Shown here: positions 22,658-33,123 of the stretch, piece by piece
How positions within the stretch are numbered: the stretch's first letter is position 1
How the letters are laid out: every line of letters begins with the position of its first letter
Source of the DNA: Isoetes taiwanensis
Lineage: Eukaryota; Streptophyta; Lycopodiopsida; Isoetales; Isoetaceae
Assembly (NCBI GenBank): GCA_021234155.1
Contig: JAJEKV010000008.1
Span: 9,908,740 to 9,972,739 of the forward strand
Length of the DNA stretch: 64,000 nt
Reading direction: 5' to 3'
Program-made: the position numbers and the translations under genes
Notes under the pieces: model-generated
The model's input: the letters and a program-made list of their open reading frames with translations, nothing else
Databases searched by the model: none
What the model was told of the DNA's origin: nothing

Positions 22658-25330
22658 ATGACTGGCTTGGAGGAAGCACTCCCTATTGTGGACCGGATAT
22701 CAGAGCCTTTCTGCGTTGGGAATTTTATTTACAGCGTGCAGAATTGCAGAAAGGAAAAAAATGTATCTTGTGCTAGGCGTGTGCATGAGAATATAATCAA
22801 GCATGGGCTAGAAGCCCATGGGCATTTGGGCAACCATATTGTGCCAATGTTAGTGGAGTGTGGCGGTATGCTTGATGCTCAGCAGGTTTTCTGTATGTTG
22901 ATTGATCGGAATGAGCATTGCTGGACATTCCTTATATCAGGATATATAGAATATGGACAATTGCCACATGCAATGCGGTTGTATGAGCAAATGCAAAGAG
23001 ATGGCATTCAACCTAGTACTTATACCTTTGTGGCTCTTCTGAGAGCATGTGCAAGTATAAAGAACATGGAAATTGGTAGATTGATTCATGCTGAGATTAG
23101 ACAAAACAGACTTGAAAGAAATGTCTTTGTTGGCAGCACCTTGGTTCATATGTATGCCAAGTGTGGTTTCATTTCAGAGGCACGCAATGTCTTTGACAAC
23201 ATGGCAGTTCGAACTGTTGTGTCTTGGAATGTTCTAATTGGAGCATATGCTGAAAATGGACTTGCTAAAGAGGCACTTCAATGTTTTGACCAGATGCAGT
23301 TGGAGGGTATCTCTCCAGATGCTGCAACATATATTTCTTGCTTAAAGGCTTGTGGCAGCCTAGGAGCCATAAAAAAAGGGCGAAAACTACATGTCCAGAT
23401 TATACAGGAAGGTTATCACAAAGATCTTTTTGTTGGCAACACTTTGATGGACATGTATGCCAAGGTTGGATCACTCAGAGAGGCACGTGAAATCTTTAAC
23501 AATTTGCCTATTCGAAATGTTGTATGTTGGACTACACTAATTGCAGGATATATGGAGCATGGCTTTGCCATGGAAGCATTAGTGTGTTTTGACAGTATGC
23601 AGCTTGAAGGCATCCGTCCTAATATTGTTACTTTCCTATGCAGTTTGAAGGCTTGTGGGAGCACCGGTGCCCTAGACAAGGGTAAAGAACTGCACGTTAA
23701 AATTGTTCAGATGGGATATGAAGGGGAGATGCTTGTTATTAGTGCACTAATAGATATGTATGCAAATTGTGGGGCATTACAAGAGGCACAAGAAATATTT
23801 GATAAGCTGTCAGATCGGAATGTTCTCTCATGGAATGCACTTATAGCAGGATATGGTCGAAATGGATTTTACCAAGAAGCAATAGATCGCTTTATCCTGA
23901 TGCAAATGGAAGGTGTACCTCCAGATGCCATCACACTTGTTTACAGCTTAAAAGCTTGTGCTGAGATAGGGGCTATAGAGAAGGGTCGAGAAATACATAC
24001 TTCCTATAGGGAATTTGAGAAGGAACTCTATGTAGCCAACACATTGATGAGCATGTATGCCCAGTGTGGATTACTGGCAGAGGCAAGAGAAGTCTTTCTC
24101 AACCTACCAGTTAAAAATGTAGTGACTTGGACCACATTAATTGCAGCATATGTGGAGAATGGAAATGCACAGGAAGCACTGAATTGTTTGGATGAAATGA
24201 AGTTGGAAGGTATGTTTCCAGATGCGGTTACATTTGCTTGCTGCTTAAAAGCTTGTGGCATTATAGGTGCCATAGAAAAGGGGCGCAAGTTACACAAGGA
24301 AGTGTTACAGAATGGCTTTCAAAATGACCTTTTTGTTGGTAATGTCTTGATTGATATGTATGCCAAATGTGGGTCACTTGCAGAGGCACGAGAAACCTTT
24401 GACAAGCTTCCTTTCAGGGATATCGTTTCATGGAATGCAATCATAAGGGGATGCGGAATAAACCATGAAACAGGCATGGCAATGCAGTATTTTAAAGACA
24501 TGGAAGAACAAACCATAAAACCAGATGCAATCACATTTGTGTGCCTTCTGACTGCGTGTAGCCGTGCTAATTTGCTCTCAAAGGGCCAGGAGTACTATAT
24601 GACAATGAAAGAGAACTATGACATTACACCAACTATAGATCATCATGCTTGCATTATCGATCTTCTTGCAAGAGCAGGGTATTTGTGTGAAGCATTAAAA
24701 TTGCTCGAATCTATACATTGTGTATCAAAGGAAACTTGGTTGGCATTGCTTGCTGGGTGCAAAACTTATGGAGAAGCAGAAGTGGCAAGGAGATGCTTTT
24801 TGCAATTGGTGCAGGTGGATTCCAAAGACGCCGCGTCTTATATATTAATGGAGAATATCTATGCGAGTGATGGCAGGTGGGATGATGCAAATAAGATAGA
24901 ACAATGGAGAAAAGAAGCAGATGCTATAAAAAGGCCTGCCAGGGCCTTGATAGAGGTGAAGAATACAGTGCATGAATTTGTGGTGGGCGACAATGCAAAT
25001 CAGGAAATTTCTACAAAGTTAAAAACTGTAGGAACTTGTATAAAAGGACAGCAGCATGTGCCAAATCTGGATCTTGTGTTGAGGCCTATATCTGATCAGA
25101 AGGAAGCATCATTGTGTGGGCACGTGGAGAAATTGGCCATAACTTTTGGCCTTTTAAACACATCAGAAGGGGAGACGTTGCGTGTGACAAAGAACACGAG
25201 AACGTGCAATGATTGTCATAGCATAGGCAAAATTATATCTAGAACTGAGAGGCGAGAGATCATAATTATAGAAAGCAACTGGCTTCACCAATTCAAGGAT
25301 GGATTATGTTCATGTGGAGATATATGGTAA
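22658..25330 (+). CDS. PPR-DYW organelle RNA-editing factor (KP-like)
   Basis: An uninterrupted frame of 890 codons. Residues 25-655 hold PLS-type pentatricopeptide repeats; five P-L-S triplets are easy to see (P motifs of the form VVSWNxLIxGY...EGxxPD, S motifs of the form LFVGNxLIDMYAKCG). E1 (from about 658) and E2 (from about 724) follow, then a DYW cytidine-deaminase-like domain to the end. The catalytic H-x-E is present as HVEK (H822, E824), as are the zinc-type CxxCH (C850, C853) and the final CSCGD, but the last three residues are DIW. The usual PG box is replaced by RPARA (759-763). HVEK and a KPAxA-like box are, as I recall, marks of the KP clade linked to U-to-C editing. No clear transit peptide is visible. 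The chosen ATG follows an in-frame stop. Expected to act on one or few organelle transcripts. Confidence 0.93.
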   Translation: MTGLEEALPIVDRISEPFCVGNFIYSVQNCRKEKNVSCARRVHENIIKHGLEAHGHLGNHIVPMLVECGGMLDAQQVFCMLIDRNEHCWTFLISGYIEYGQLPHAMRLYEQMQRDGIQPSTYTFVALLRACASIKNMEIGRLIHAEIRQNRLERNVFVGSTLVHMYAKCGFISEARNVFDNMAVRTVVSWNVLIGAYAENGLAKEALQCFDQMQLEGISPDAATYISCLKACGSLGAIKKGRKLHVQIIQEGYHKDLFVGNTLMDMYAKVGSLREAREIFNNLPIRNVVCWTTLIAGYMEHGFAMEALVCFDSMQLEGIRPNIVTFLCSLKACGSTGALDKGKELHVKIVQMGYEGEMLVISALIDMYANCGALQEAQEIFDKLSDRNVLSWNALIAGYGRNGFYQEAIDRFILMQMEGVPPDAITLVYSLKACAEIGAIEKGREIHTSYREFEKELYVANTLMSMYAQCGLLAEAREVFLNLPVKNVVTWTTLIAAYVENGNAQEALNCLDEMKLEGMFPDAVTFACCLKACGIIGAIEKGRKLHKEVLQNGFQNDLFVGNVLIDMYAKCGSLAEARETFDKLPFRDIVSWNAIIRGCGINHETGMAMQYFKDMEEQTIKPDAITFVCLLTACSRANLLSKGQEYYMTMKENYDITPTIDHHACIIDLLARAGYLCEALKLLESIHCVSKETWLALLAGCKTYGEAEVARRCFLQLVQVDSKDAASYILMENIYASDGRWDDANKIEQWRKEADAIKRPARALIEVKNTVHEFVVGDNANQEISTKLKTVGTCIKGQQHVPNLDLVLRPISDQKEASLCGHVEKLAITFGLLNTSEGETLRVTKNTRTCNDCHSIGKIISRTERREIIIIESNWLHQFKDGLCSCGDIW

Positions 25331-27108
25331 ATGCTTTGTCACATGGAGTCTTTGTTGTAATTAGTATTCAAGAAGGCCGACGGGATATGGTGCTGGCTAT
25401 CAGATGCTTTAGCACTATCTTATCAAGTACATGCTAAGCCCAATAAGTTCCCATGGTATGGATTATCTTATATCTTCCTACCATGCTATAATGGTGGACA
25501 TTGTCCTGCTGCATTTAGGGCGATGGGCTGAAATGTCATCCCATGTGCGATCTGTGGCACTGCATCAGTTACTGCCATGCCTTCAAGACCATGTCATGGC
25601 TTTTGTATTTATCAGAGGCGATGTCGCATATGGATATGGTATGACAAGCATGCTTGAACAAGAAATTAGTGCATTTTTGTGTATGTTAGGGATCTTTTCT
25701 TTGCCAGTAGTTTTTCGAGAAGGATTTTGTTGTGAAGACGGTTATGTTGGTTGCAGGAGATTGAAGGAGCCGAGGAATGGAATTCAGAGGATGGAACTGG
25801 TCTTCATACACTAGGAGTAAAAGCAGTATGCAATTTTTTTATTGTTTTCTCAAAGGTAAGTTTATCTAATTGGCACTCTGAGTTGTCTCTCTTTTTAATC
25901 TGGTACTGTTCATTTCAATCTAGTAGAGTCCATATGACTAATGTACCTTTTGTCTTTGTTGTCTGGCTTCGGGATAAAAGATTTTTACAAAATTAAAGAA
26001 GAATTGATAATTCATTTACCCTGGACTGTACACGACCATGACATATTCAGCAACTTGAACAGGGGCTCAACACAGGATTGTATGCTACACAGATTTGTAT
26101 GGACTATGTAGTAAGATATTTCTTGGTTTGTAAAACTGTTCTTCAGCTCCAAGAGAAATTTCTGTCCAAGGGAAACATCTTCCCTGTTTGCAATACAAAC
26201 TCATCATGTTATGGGTGTTGTCTTTCTTAGCAAAAGCCTTTGGTTTTACTTGTCACAGTGATTTTGTACAATTGTTTGGTGGAAATAGTAGCAATTTCTG
26301 ATGAAATAGCTTGAGATCCTGGTGAATATCCAGTGGAACACATCGAAGGTATTTCTGTGTTAAGAGACTCTTCTGTATGTTAATTATGCTCTTTGGTTCA
26401 TGTTTTGGGGGGTCTATAACTACATTGATATAATTAATGATTGGGGCATGGAAGGAACTGAAAGATGATGGGAGGAACAAGACTATGAGACATTGATCTT
26501 AAGATCTGAGTTTCAGATAACTGTTTGGCTAATGATGATCTGAGCTATGATGAATATCGTGGCTAATGATTTAGTTAATAATTCTGAGGAGTTGTGGGAG
26601 TGGAATTGCAGCTTTTAAATCCATCATTGTTTGGCTAATGATATTAACGCCAATGATTATCATAGCAATGATCATTGAATTCCATATGCTATTGTGGATC
26701 TGCTTCAAATTGTAGTTAACACAAGCTTCTTTGGTAATGGCATCATCTAGAGGATGGCCATAAAGCTGCTCCCGGATGTGGTTAGCTCAGCCAAGAAATA
26801 GTGGTTAGCTCGGACAAAGCAGTGGCCACAGCCGAGCTAACCACATCCTGGAGTAGATATACTGCGTTCTATCATCGAGACACTTATTTTTTAATAGCTA
26901 TCTCTCGTGATCATTCAAATTGCTTTCTAAATGTAATGTGGATGAAATGCAGGATGGCTTTCTGTTATCACGGGTTGCTAGGTGGTGTTGCTGCCATTCA
27001 ACATTTCATTAGTATGGCAGCCAATTTTTGCTAGTGTGGTGTGTGTCTCATAGACCATAGACCAAATAGCCTCCAATGGACGTTTTATAATGTGGTTTCA
27101 ATTGGTAC
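25331..27108. other. PPR 3' flank, no recognised gene
   Basis: The frame 25431-25814 has no known motif and is probably untranslated 3' sequence. Around 26510-26690 a tggctaatgat phrase recurs. At 26775-26850 ggttagctc and gagctaacc form a small inverted repeat. Confidence 0.4.
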
Positions 27109-27137
27109 TGTGCCTGGGCCTGGGCCTGGGCCTGGGA
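27109..27137 (+). repeat. Short gcctgg minisatellite
   Basis: About four copies of a hexanucleotide (gcctgg) in a row. Confidence 0.85.
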
Positions 27138-27371
27138 AGCAAAAAGTTTGGAGCATATTTTATGCAAAGGTTGTTCTTTGGATTGCCCCTATTGAAGGGG
27201 CAATTTGTTAGTCAAAGAGTTGATTTGGACATATTCGTGGCACATCGGCCCATCTAGCGCGTGTGATTGCTTGGTGGTTTTCCGGCAATTTTTTTGTAGG
27301 AGAATCTTATCTCGAATTTCTCAACCAATCATTTATAAGTTTTTTTGTATACACTGTGGGAAAAAGAGAAC

Positions 27372-27923
27372 ACCGTCCAAATCCAAAAGTAGCTCAAAAA
27401 ACAAGGTGCTACACACCGTCTGCAACGTTCCTAACCGACATGCCCTTAACCAACTAGGCAAAACCGTCTAGACGTTTATGAGTAGTCGCTTCTACCCATT
27501 TATGCCAGTGTCTCGGGAACGCCCCAGGCACATTCAAGGTTCGAATACTCGGGTGGTTTACCATGGGCCCGTTATAGTCTCTCCCACTAGAATTATGCTC
27601 GTCCTCGAGCATCCAAGGCTATACCATGTCTATGTCATACATCACAATGATTACCAAGTCTTTGTAAATTACCCATGCATATAGACACCCATGGAGACTC
27701 GAACTCGAGACCTGCTCTGATACCAACTGTGACGTTCCTAACCGACATGCCCTTAACCAACTGGGCAAAACCGTCTAGACGTTTATGAGTAGTCGCTTCT
27801 ACCTATTTATGCCAGTGTCTCGGGAATGCCCCAGGCACATTCAAGGTTCGAATACTCGGGTGGTCTACCATGGGCCCGTTATACCGTCCAAATCCAAAAG
27901 TAGCTCAAAAAACAAGGTGCTAC
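27372..27923. repeat. 43-bp tandem duplication split by the TRIM
   Basis: The same 41 bases occur at 27372-27412 and 27883-27923 (starting accgtccaaatccaaaag). The first is followed by ac and then accgtc, where the TRIM is inserted. Removing the TRIM and its 5-bp duplication leaves two adjacent 43-bp units. The insertion therefore hit the second unit of a pre-existing tandem duplication. Confidence 0.75.
27421..27883 (-). mobile_element. TRIM-type miniature LTR retroelement
   Basis: Two 156-bp direct repeats (27421-27576 and 27728-27883) enclose only 151 bp. Read on the - strand, the 5' LTR (27883-27728) is followed after 2 bp by the primer site tggtatcagagc (plant initiator tRNA-Met complement, + strand 27714-27725). 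A purine tract, ctagtgggagagac (+ strand 27577-27590), precedes the 3' LTR. A 5-bp duplication, ccgtc, flanks it (27416-27420 and 27884-27888). It has no coding capacity and needs another element's enzymes. The LTRs differ at only a few positions, so the insertion is fairly recent. Confidence 0.85.
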
Positions 27924-28989
27924 GCATGGAGTGTTGCCCTTCGGTGCCCCAAGGTGGTTTGAATGATTTTTGTTGAGTCGCAAAAATAAGAAAAAGTTTC
28001 ATGATGGACTTACTATTTTCGATGCTTGCGTTTTCCTATACAACAACTTAAGTGTGCTCAAGCAAGAACTTATATCACATTTTACACTTGACAATGATGA
28101 AGACAAATTGGAGCCCACCAAATACAAGAATCAGGTATGAAGAAAGTGGACTACTACCTGTATGCTCAACAAGGGAAGATAAAGCATGCTAGTTGCCCTG
28201 AATTTCTCCAGATTACAAATACTTTGCAGCCTAGTTCGAAAATAAAAAGAGAATGTCCCGATCTATTAGATTTGCTATATATGCTAGGTGACATTTTTGG
28301 TGACTTTGCCAACTACTTTAGACCTGACTTTTGACATTTTAATGACACTAAGGTCAGCCAACTCCATGAGGAGCTCCATTTAGCATGTGAGCCCAAGCTG
28401 CAAGGCCTTATGGCTTTGATACTAGTGAAACACAGCCAAGCCCCTACACATGGAGTGAGCCACGTGGATCTCAGTGCGCACTAATGAGGACCATGACATC
28501 TGAGAGCGGTCCATCCCATAGTTCCTCCCACTTAGGGAGAAGTAGGAGCCTTGCCCACTCTAATGATGGGAGAAGAAGGCATAGACGTCAAAGAACTCCC
28601 AACCCATCTTCAAGATTGTCAAGTTGTTCGAGCAGTTTTGGCATCTTAGGATGGAAGAAGGAAAAGGCGGCAAAGAATGGCAAAAGGCATGTTAGACATG
28701 GAGAGACCCAAAAGTAGAGAGAAAGACGAGTAGTAATTACTTCGCTATGGAAAAATAGTACCTTGCAGACTTTTGAGGGTACGGTAAGGACATAAGGCAT
28801 CATAACTGAAACTTGGATTGATCAAATTCAATAATTTTACAAAGACAACCGCCTCAGTCTAAGAAATTCAACAAGGATAGCAGTTGACTGGCTTTTGGGG
28901 CAAGCCGGAGTATAGTGGAAAAACCTTGTAAGAATGGAAATTATGACTACAAAGAACGCAAAAAGGGATGATTTTTTTGAAAATATTGG

Positions 28990-29297
28990 ATTTACACGGG
29001 CTTCGTAATGGAACAACACCAAGCATTGGCAAGGTTGAACCAAGGAATGATCAGTGTAGCAGATTACACCTCCAAATATATGACCTTATGGTTGCATAAC
29101 CCATTCTTAATGGAAGATGAAACAGTAGAATGATATATTGGAGGCTTGCGACCAAAATTTAAAAGTCGAGTAAGAAATTCCCACCCAAATACCACAAGGA
29201 GTGCGCTGAGAATAGTCAAAGAATCTAGAAGCAACAAAATAAACTTTACTTCAAAAGCTATGGATAATAAGTCCAGTTACTGGCAACCAACAAAGAG

Positions 29298-29368
<71 letters not shown>

Positions 29369-29376
29369 TATCATAA
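28990..29376 (+). pseudogene. Gypsy gag remnant with poly-Asn tract
   Basis: The first part matches the retrotransposon gag region (SVADYTSKYMTLW). A stop codon lies between ETVE and YIGGL, and the frame then continues from 29146 as MRPKFKSRVRN. Where the nucleic-acid-binding part would be, a (CAA)n microsatellite (about 29300-29368) encodes roughly 23 consecutive Asn residues before the stop. The tract arose by repeat expansion in a dead element. Confidence 0.6.
29300..29368 (+). repeat. (CAA)n microsatellite
   Basis: About 23 perfect trinucleotide units. Confidence 0.95.
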
Positions 29377-29990
29377 AGAATGGATAGCTATATTTGGTGG
29401 TCAAGGAAAAGGTGATGTGTTGCAAAAAGATGGCAGAAATGGTGCTAGACCTTCAATACACTCTAAGCTCCAAGTTTTCTTGGAAGGTTTTACTCCAAAG
29501 GAACGAAAAATAGCAAGGAAGAAGAAGCTTTGCTTTATCTACATAAGTGTGTGAACATAGGCTTAATAATACCCAATTGAATAAAGACACAATCAAGAAC
29601 AAGTATTCCCCTATAAGGGCAAATAATTTGTTTTGACCAAATAGAAGGAACCAAAATCTTCTCCAAGATTGACCTAAAATCAATTATAGTTTTTTTTTTA
29701 TGATGTCTTGGTATATTCCAATCCAATAGAGCTGCATGCGCACGACTTGAGAAATATTTAGAGTACTGAAGAACAACAAGTTGCTTGCTAAGAGGAGCAA
29801 GTGCTCATTTGCAACTGACAGAGTCGAATATCTTGATCACATTATAGGTCCACAAGAAGTATTGTTTCATTATTTATGGACAAAACTTGAATTTGTAGAC
29901 CATTTTCTGAATTCATGCGCTCATGAGGCAAAACCTGAATTTGTGGATCATTCTCTCAAATTAGTTGCCATCCCCAACTAGTGCCAAGTA

Positions 29991-30339
29991 TGTTGCAGCT
30001 ACAGGCACTAGAAACTTGACGGTGTTAAGAAGCTTCTTCTTACTAGAGGGAGCCCAAGCAAAGTCAATGGACTCTATGTCAATACGGTCACTAGCCTTTG
30101 TTGCTTTCCAACTCTTCTTTCAACAATTCACATAAGTAGAAGAATATACTTGTTTCCTCATGGGGATTTGCTCACACCAAGTGACCTAAAATGGTCTCAA
30201 AAATCTCCTTCTTATCATCCATTTGAGGCTCTCTAATAGTACACCCTGCCTAAATAGGACAAAAGACATCATCTGAACACTCGAACAAATGCATGAAGGA
30301 TATTTGAGAGCCTCCATTTTGGATTCCAAGCATCTAAAA
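29991..30339. other. No recognisable gene
   Basis: A stretch between the decayed gypsy and the LINE ORF1 fragment; no motif seen. Confidence 0.4.
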
Positions 30340-30693
30340 TGACATTCGCAAAACTTTTTCAATCTTGGCCTAATTTTTGGCTTGACCTCATTCCTGAATC
30401 CCCCAAAAAATCATGGCAATCCTTGTGGCCCCATTCCCAAGTTTCAAAGACGGGAACCTTAATGGGGATGCCCATCAAACCCCAGCCCAAATATAAGCCC
30501 AACCCCACACCCACTCACACACATAGCCCCACGATACCTTGCATGAAAGGCTCCTCTAGGAAGAAACATAGACAACCCAGCACGACAAAGGCCCATACTG
30601 GACAATAAAGCCAAGGGAAAAGCCTCTTCCATGAGAACGGAGGCTCGAGCACAGGCTCAATCAACAAAATTGGCATGGCAAACCGATGGCTGT
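30340..30693 (+). pseudogene. LINE ORF1 fragment cut by gypsy RE1
   Basis: The stretch around 30610-30670 (gccaagggaaaagcctcttc, then ccatgagaacggaggctcg) matches the ORF1 start region of the complete LINE at 37258-37320, with point differences and a frameshift. The upstream Pro/Thr-rich part also parallels ORF1. The match stops exactly where the RE1 LTR begins (30694), so the gypsy element inserted into an older LINE copy. The missing 3' part of this LINE could be the fragment at 56285-57220. Confidence 0.65.
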
Positions 30694-30983
30694 TGTGACG
30701 CTCCATGTATTTATATGGTATACGTATACATACCATGACACGTCACCAGGATATAGGTAGACCCTTATGGGTCATTAGGGGATAACTTGGGTTGACATAA
30801 AAGGGCTTTTATTAGCTATGCCAAATTGTTAGTAAGTAAAATAACCTAATTAAGCTAATTAATGTATTAATTAGTAAAAGTCAGCTAATTAGGTGGTGCC
30901 ACTTGGCCCAAATCGATAGGCCAGGGAGAACTTGCTAAGAGTAGGGTCCAAATTGGGTCCCTACCCCAATTTTGCCCCAAATC
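30694..30983 (+). repeat. RE1 5' LTR, first part
   Basis: Begins with TG and matches the complement of 53895-53600. It runs uninterrupted up to aaatc (30979-30983), the left copy of the RE2 target duplication. Confidence 0.85.
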
Positions 30984-31643
30984 TGTTACGATTAGCTAGT
31001 CTCCAAAGATCTACTGCAAAAACAATCGTCAAGAAACAAGTCAAGTAAGCACAACTCCACCCGTCCGAGTAAGCTCTCCACCCAACCGGGTTGTCCTTGA
31101 GCAAGAGACTTCCAAAGAAAGGCAATAACGCAAGTTAGCCACTACAAATCCTTTGTAGCAAAAACATAAATTTGAGGAGGCTAGACTTAGGATTTGGCTT
31201 AGATCTTCAATTGAGATAGGAACAAGCTTCCCCCCCACACGCTTAATAGTTGCCCCCTTATATAACATTCACTTCCTTTATAAAAAGGTAAAGGTATCCC
31301 TTAATAAGCCTTACTTGAATGACGTCCTTATATTTAGCCCAACTTCCTTTTTAACATTAAAAGTACCCCTTTGTGCCCATTGATATAATAGATGCTTATC
31401 TTTCTTAGCTATTATAATAGTTTACTATCTTTTCTAAGGTTCTTAGATTAGCTTATGGTTTATAACTTGTCCTATCTTATATTAGATAAAAATATCCACC
31501 AATGGTCTAGCTAAAGATAATTGCTAACTTAACTTATTGTATATTCACTAAGATACTTGGATCCAAAGGTCAACATAAACATTTACAGCTTTCCTTCTCC
31601 TACTCTTGCTCCCGACAATCACTCCCCCGAGCCCACCATATCA
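30984..31643 (-). repeat. RE2 3' LTR (intact)
   Basis: An uninterrupted copy that serves as the empty-site reference for the hAT, LINE and Helitron insertions in the other LTR. The corresponding sites are near 31061 (hAT), 31328 (LINE) and 31546 (Helitron). Confidence 0.9.
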
Positions 31644-31739
31644 ATTCCTCCCCTTCTTGGGATTGATCGTCCTCGATCAAGAATTATATGGCAAATTAGC
31701 ACAATCAAGTCCATGGTTGCAATCTGCACAATAAAAAAT

Positions 31740-31945
31740 GGTCAAGTCCAGCCCTTTAGGCTAAAATTTTTCGACTCCAGCCCTTTAGGCTAAAAATTTT
31801 CAAGTCCAGCCCTTTAGGCTAAAAATTTTCAAGTCTAGCCCTTTAGGCTAAAGGCCAGCCCTTTAGGCTAAAAATTTCAAGTCCAGCCCTTTAGGCTAAA
31901 AATTTTCGAGTCCAGCCCTTTAGGCTAAAATGTTTCCAAGTCCAA
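31740..31945 (+). repeat. ~28-bp minisatellite in RE2
   Basis: Seven copies of a unit centred on ccagccctttaggctaaaa, with spacers of 4-11 bases, sit about 100 bp inside the 3' LTR and its polypurine tract. Confidence 0.9.
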
Positions 31946-32795
31946 CTATTATGCTACAAACATATTAGTTGTCTCAGCACTTACTATACACTACACAAAG
32001 AAAAGAACACCTTAGACTTCCACTATGGATTTTCCTAAGGCAAATGTAACTCAAATATCCATTTACCTTATAGCTACAAACGCCTAAAACTTAGGTTGCT
32101 CATGTGCCAATAAGAAGGTAAGAATATCTCCCAAAATAATTCCCTGCATGACAATTTCTATGTCCTGCGAAAAACTCAATCATGACATTAGAACCTGCAA
32201 ACCCAACCAAATGGTATGGTTCTTTGGGTTATACCAATAATTGCATGTATCACCTAACATAGGTTCATGTCTTACATATTAATAACCTAGAGAATTCAAT
32301 GACCAAATGGTACGTTTCTTTACTAACATATCCTCAAATGATTTTTCTTTCAACATACCCACAGAAATATTATAGAAAGTTCTAGGGCTTGAAACGGTTT
32401 ATCAATGGCTTCAAATGAAATGCGGACATTTATGAAGATCTAATCAATCACAACCTGGGAGAGACCATGGCACGACCCATCTCCATATTCATTAAACTTC
32501 TATACCAAGTTATGCGCTGCAATTATTTCATATTAACCAATCACTTCATGGGCCAAGCGACCTATGATTTTCTCAGCTCTTCATAAGCTGGCTCATAACT
32601 AGCATTGTTTCCCAGCACGTCTTTTAGGCTTTGATTTTGGCCGAGATTCAGTCAATACCTTAAATCTTTTTGGAGCAGAACCCTTGAGGGAAATCATGCA
32701 AAAAAAACAAGTTAATGCTCTTATGCCATCCAGAATTCTAGTTACATTCCTCGAGACCTAGTCTTACTTCTCCAGGACTTTTACTTTCGCTCAAA
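31946..32795. other. RE2 interior, no coding capacity
   Basis: AT-rich sequence without frames or motifs I recognise. Confidence 0.45.
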
Positions 32796-33123
32796 CACCG
32801 TACGTAAGGTTCCTCGTTTGTGGGGTATGCAAGTACAAAATTTGCTATACTGTATAACAAGATTCACAAAATACTATAAGATTTCAAGCGGAATACTATA
32901 TGGTGTTGATTTCGTACGTGCAAAATACAATTATGAGGGCTCTCGCTGCCCTACGTCACCACCCCCCCCTCCCCCGGTGTGAATATGCACCCAAACCAAA
33001 GGGGGTTTAAGGGGGATTTTAATTTAAATGTGTTGGACCCAATGGTTGTGTTAATTAATGTCAATGGTAGTTATATGTTGGTTGTTAATGTCAATGGTTG
33101 TTATGTGTTGGTTGTTATGTGTT
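32796..33123 (+). repeat. Foldback-like repeat family F, half copy D
   Basis: The core cctcgtttgtggggtatg (32812-32829) and the right arm (gtgtgaatatgcacccaaac near 32979) are present. The left arm is missing. A C-rich run follows the core arm at about 32961-32975. Confidence 0.65.

Larger units (their letters stand above)
27990..29990 (+). mobile_element. Decayed Ty3/gypsy element
   Basis: Fragments of gag and pol occur in the right order on the + strand without long frames. 29000-29160 encodes SVADYTSKYMTLW, followed after a stop by IGGLRPKF, as in the retrotransposon gag domain. About 29635-29690 gives GTKIFSKIDLKS, the RT segment with its first catalytic Asp. About 29700 gives a Y-D-V-L-V-Y-S stretch (normally YxDDILVYS, so damaged). 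29775-29860 gives AKRSKCSF and a weak YLDHII. The termini were not found. Confidence 0.65.

Noticed and set aside
25431-25814. 127-codon gene after the PPR
   Set aside because: No motif, ordinary composition, directly in the probable 3' untranslated region.
27421-27883. Cassandra-type TRIM with 5S rRNA promoter
   Set aside because: A ggttaagggc stretch faintly recalls the 5S A box, but the intermediate element and C box are not recognisable.
27372-27923. 41-bp target-site duplication of the TRIM
   Set aside because: A 5-bp duplication sits exactly at the LTR edges; the longer repeat is explained by a pre-existing tandem duplication.
27478-27976. Two similar short proteins (27478-27684 and 27785-27976)
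   Set aside because: They lie in the two LTRs of the TRIM and are similar only because the LTRs are.
29146-29376. Poly-asparagine protein
   Set aside because: The tract is a (CAA)n microsatellite at the end of a broken gag frame.
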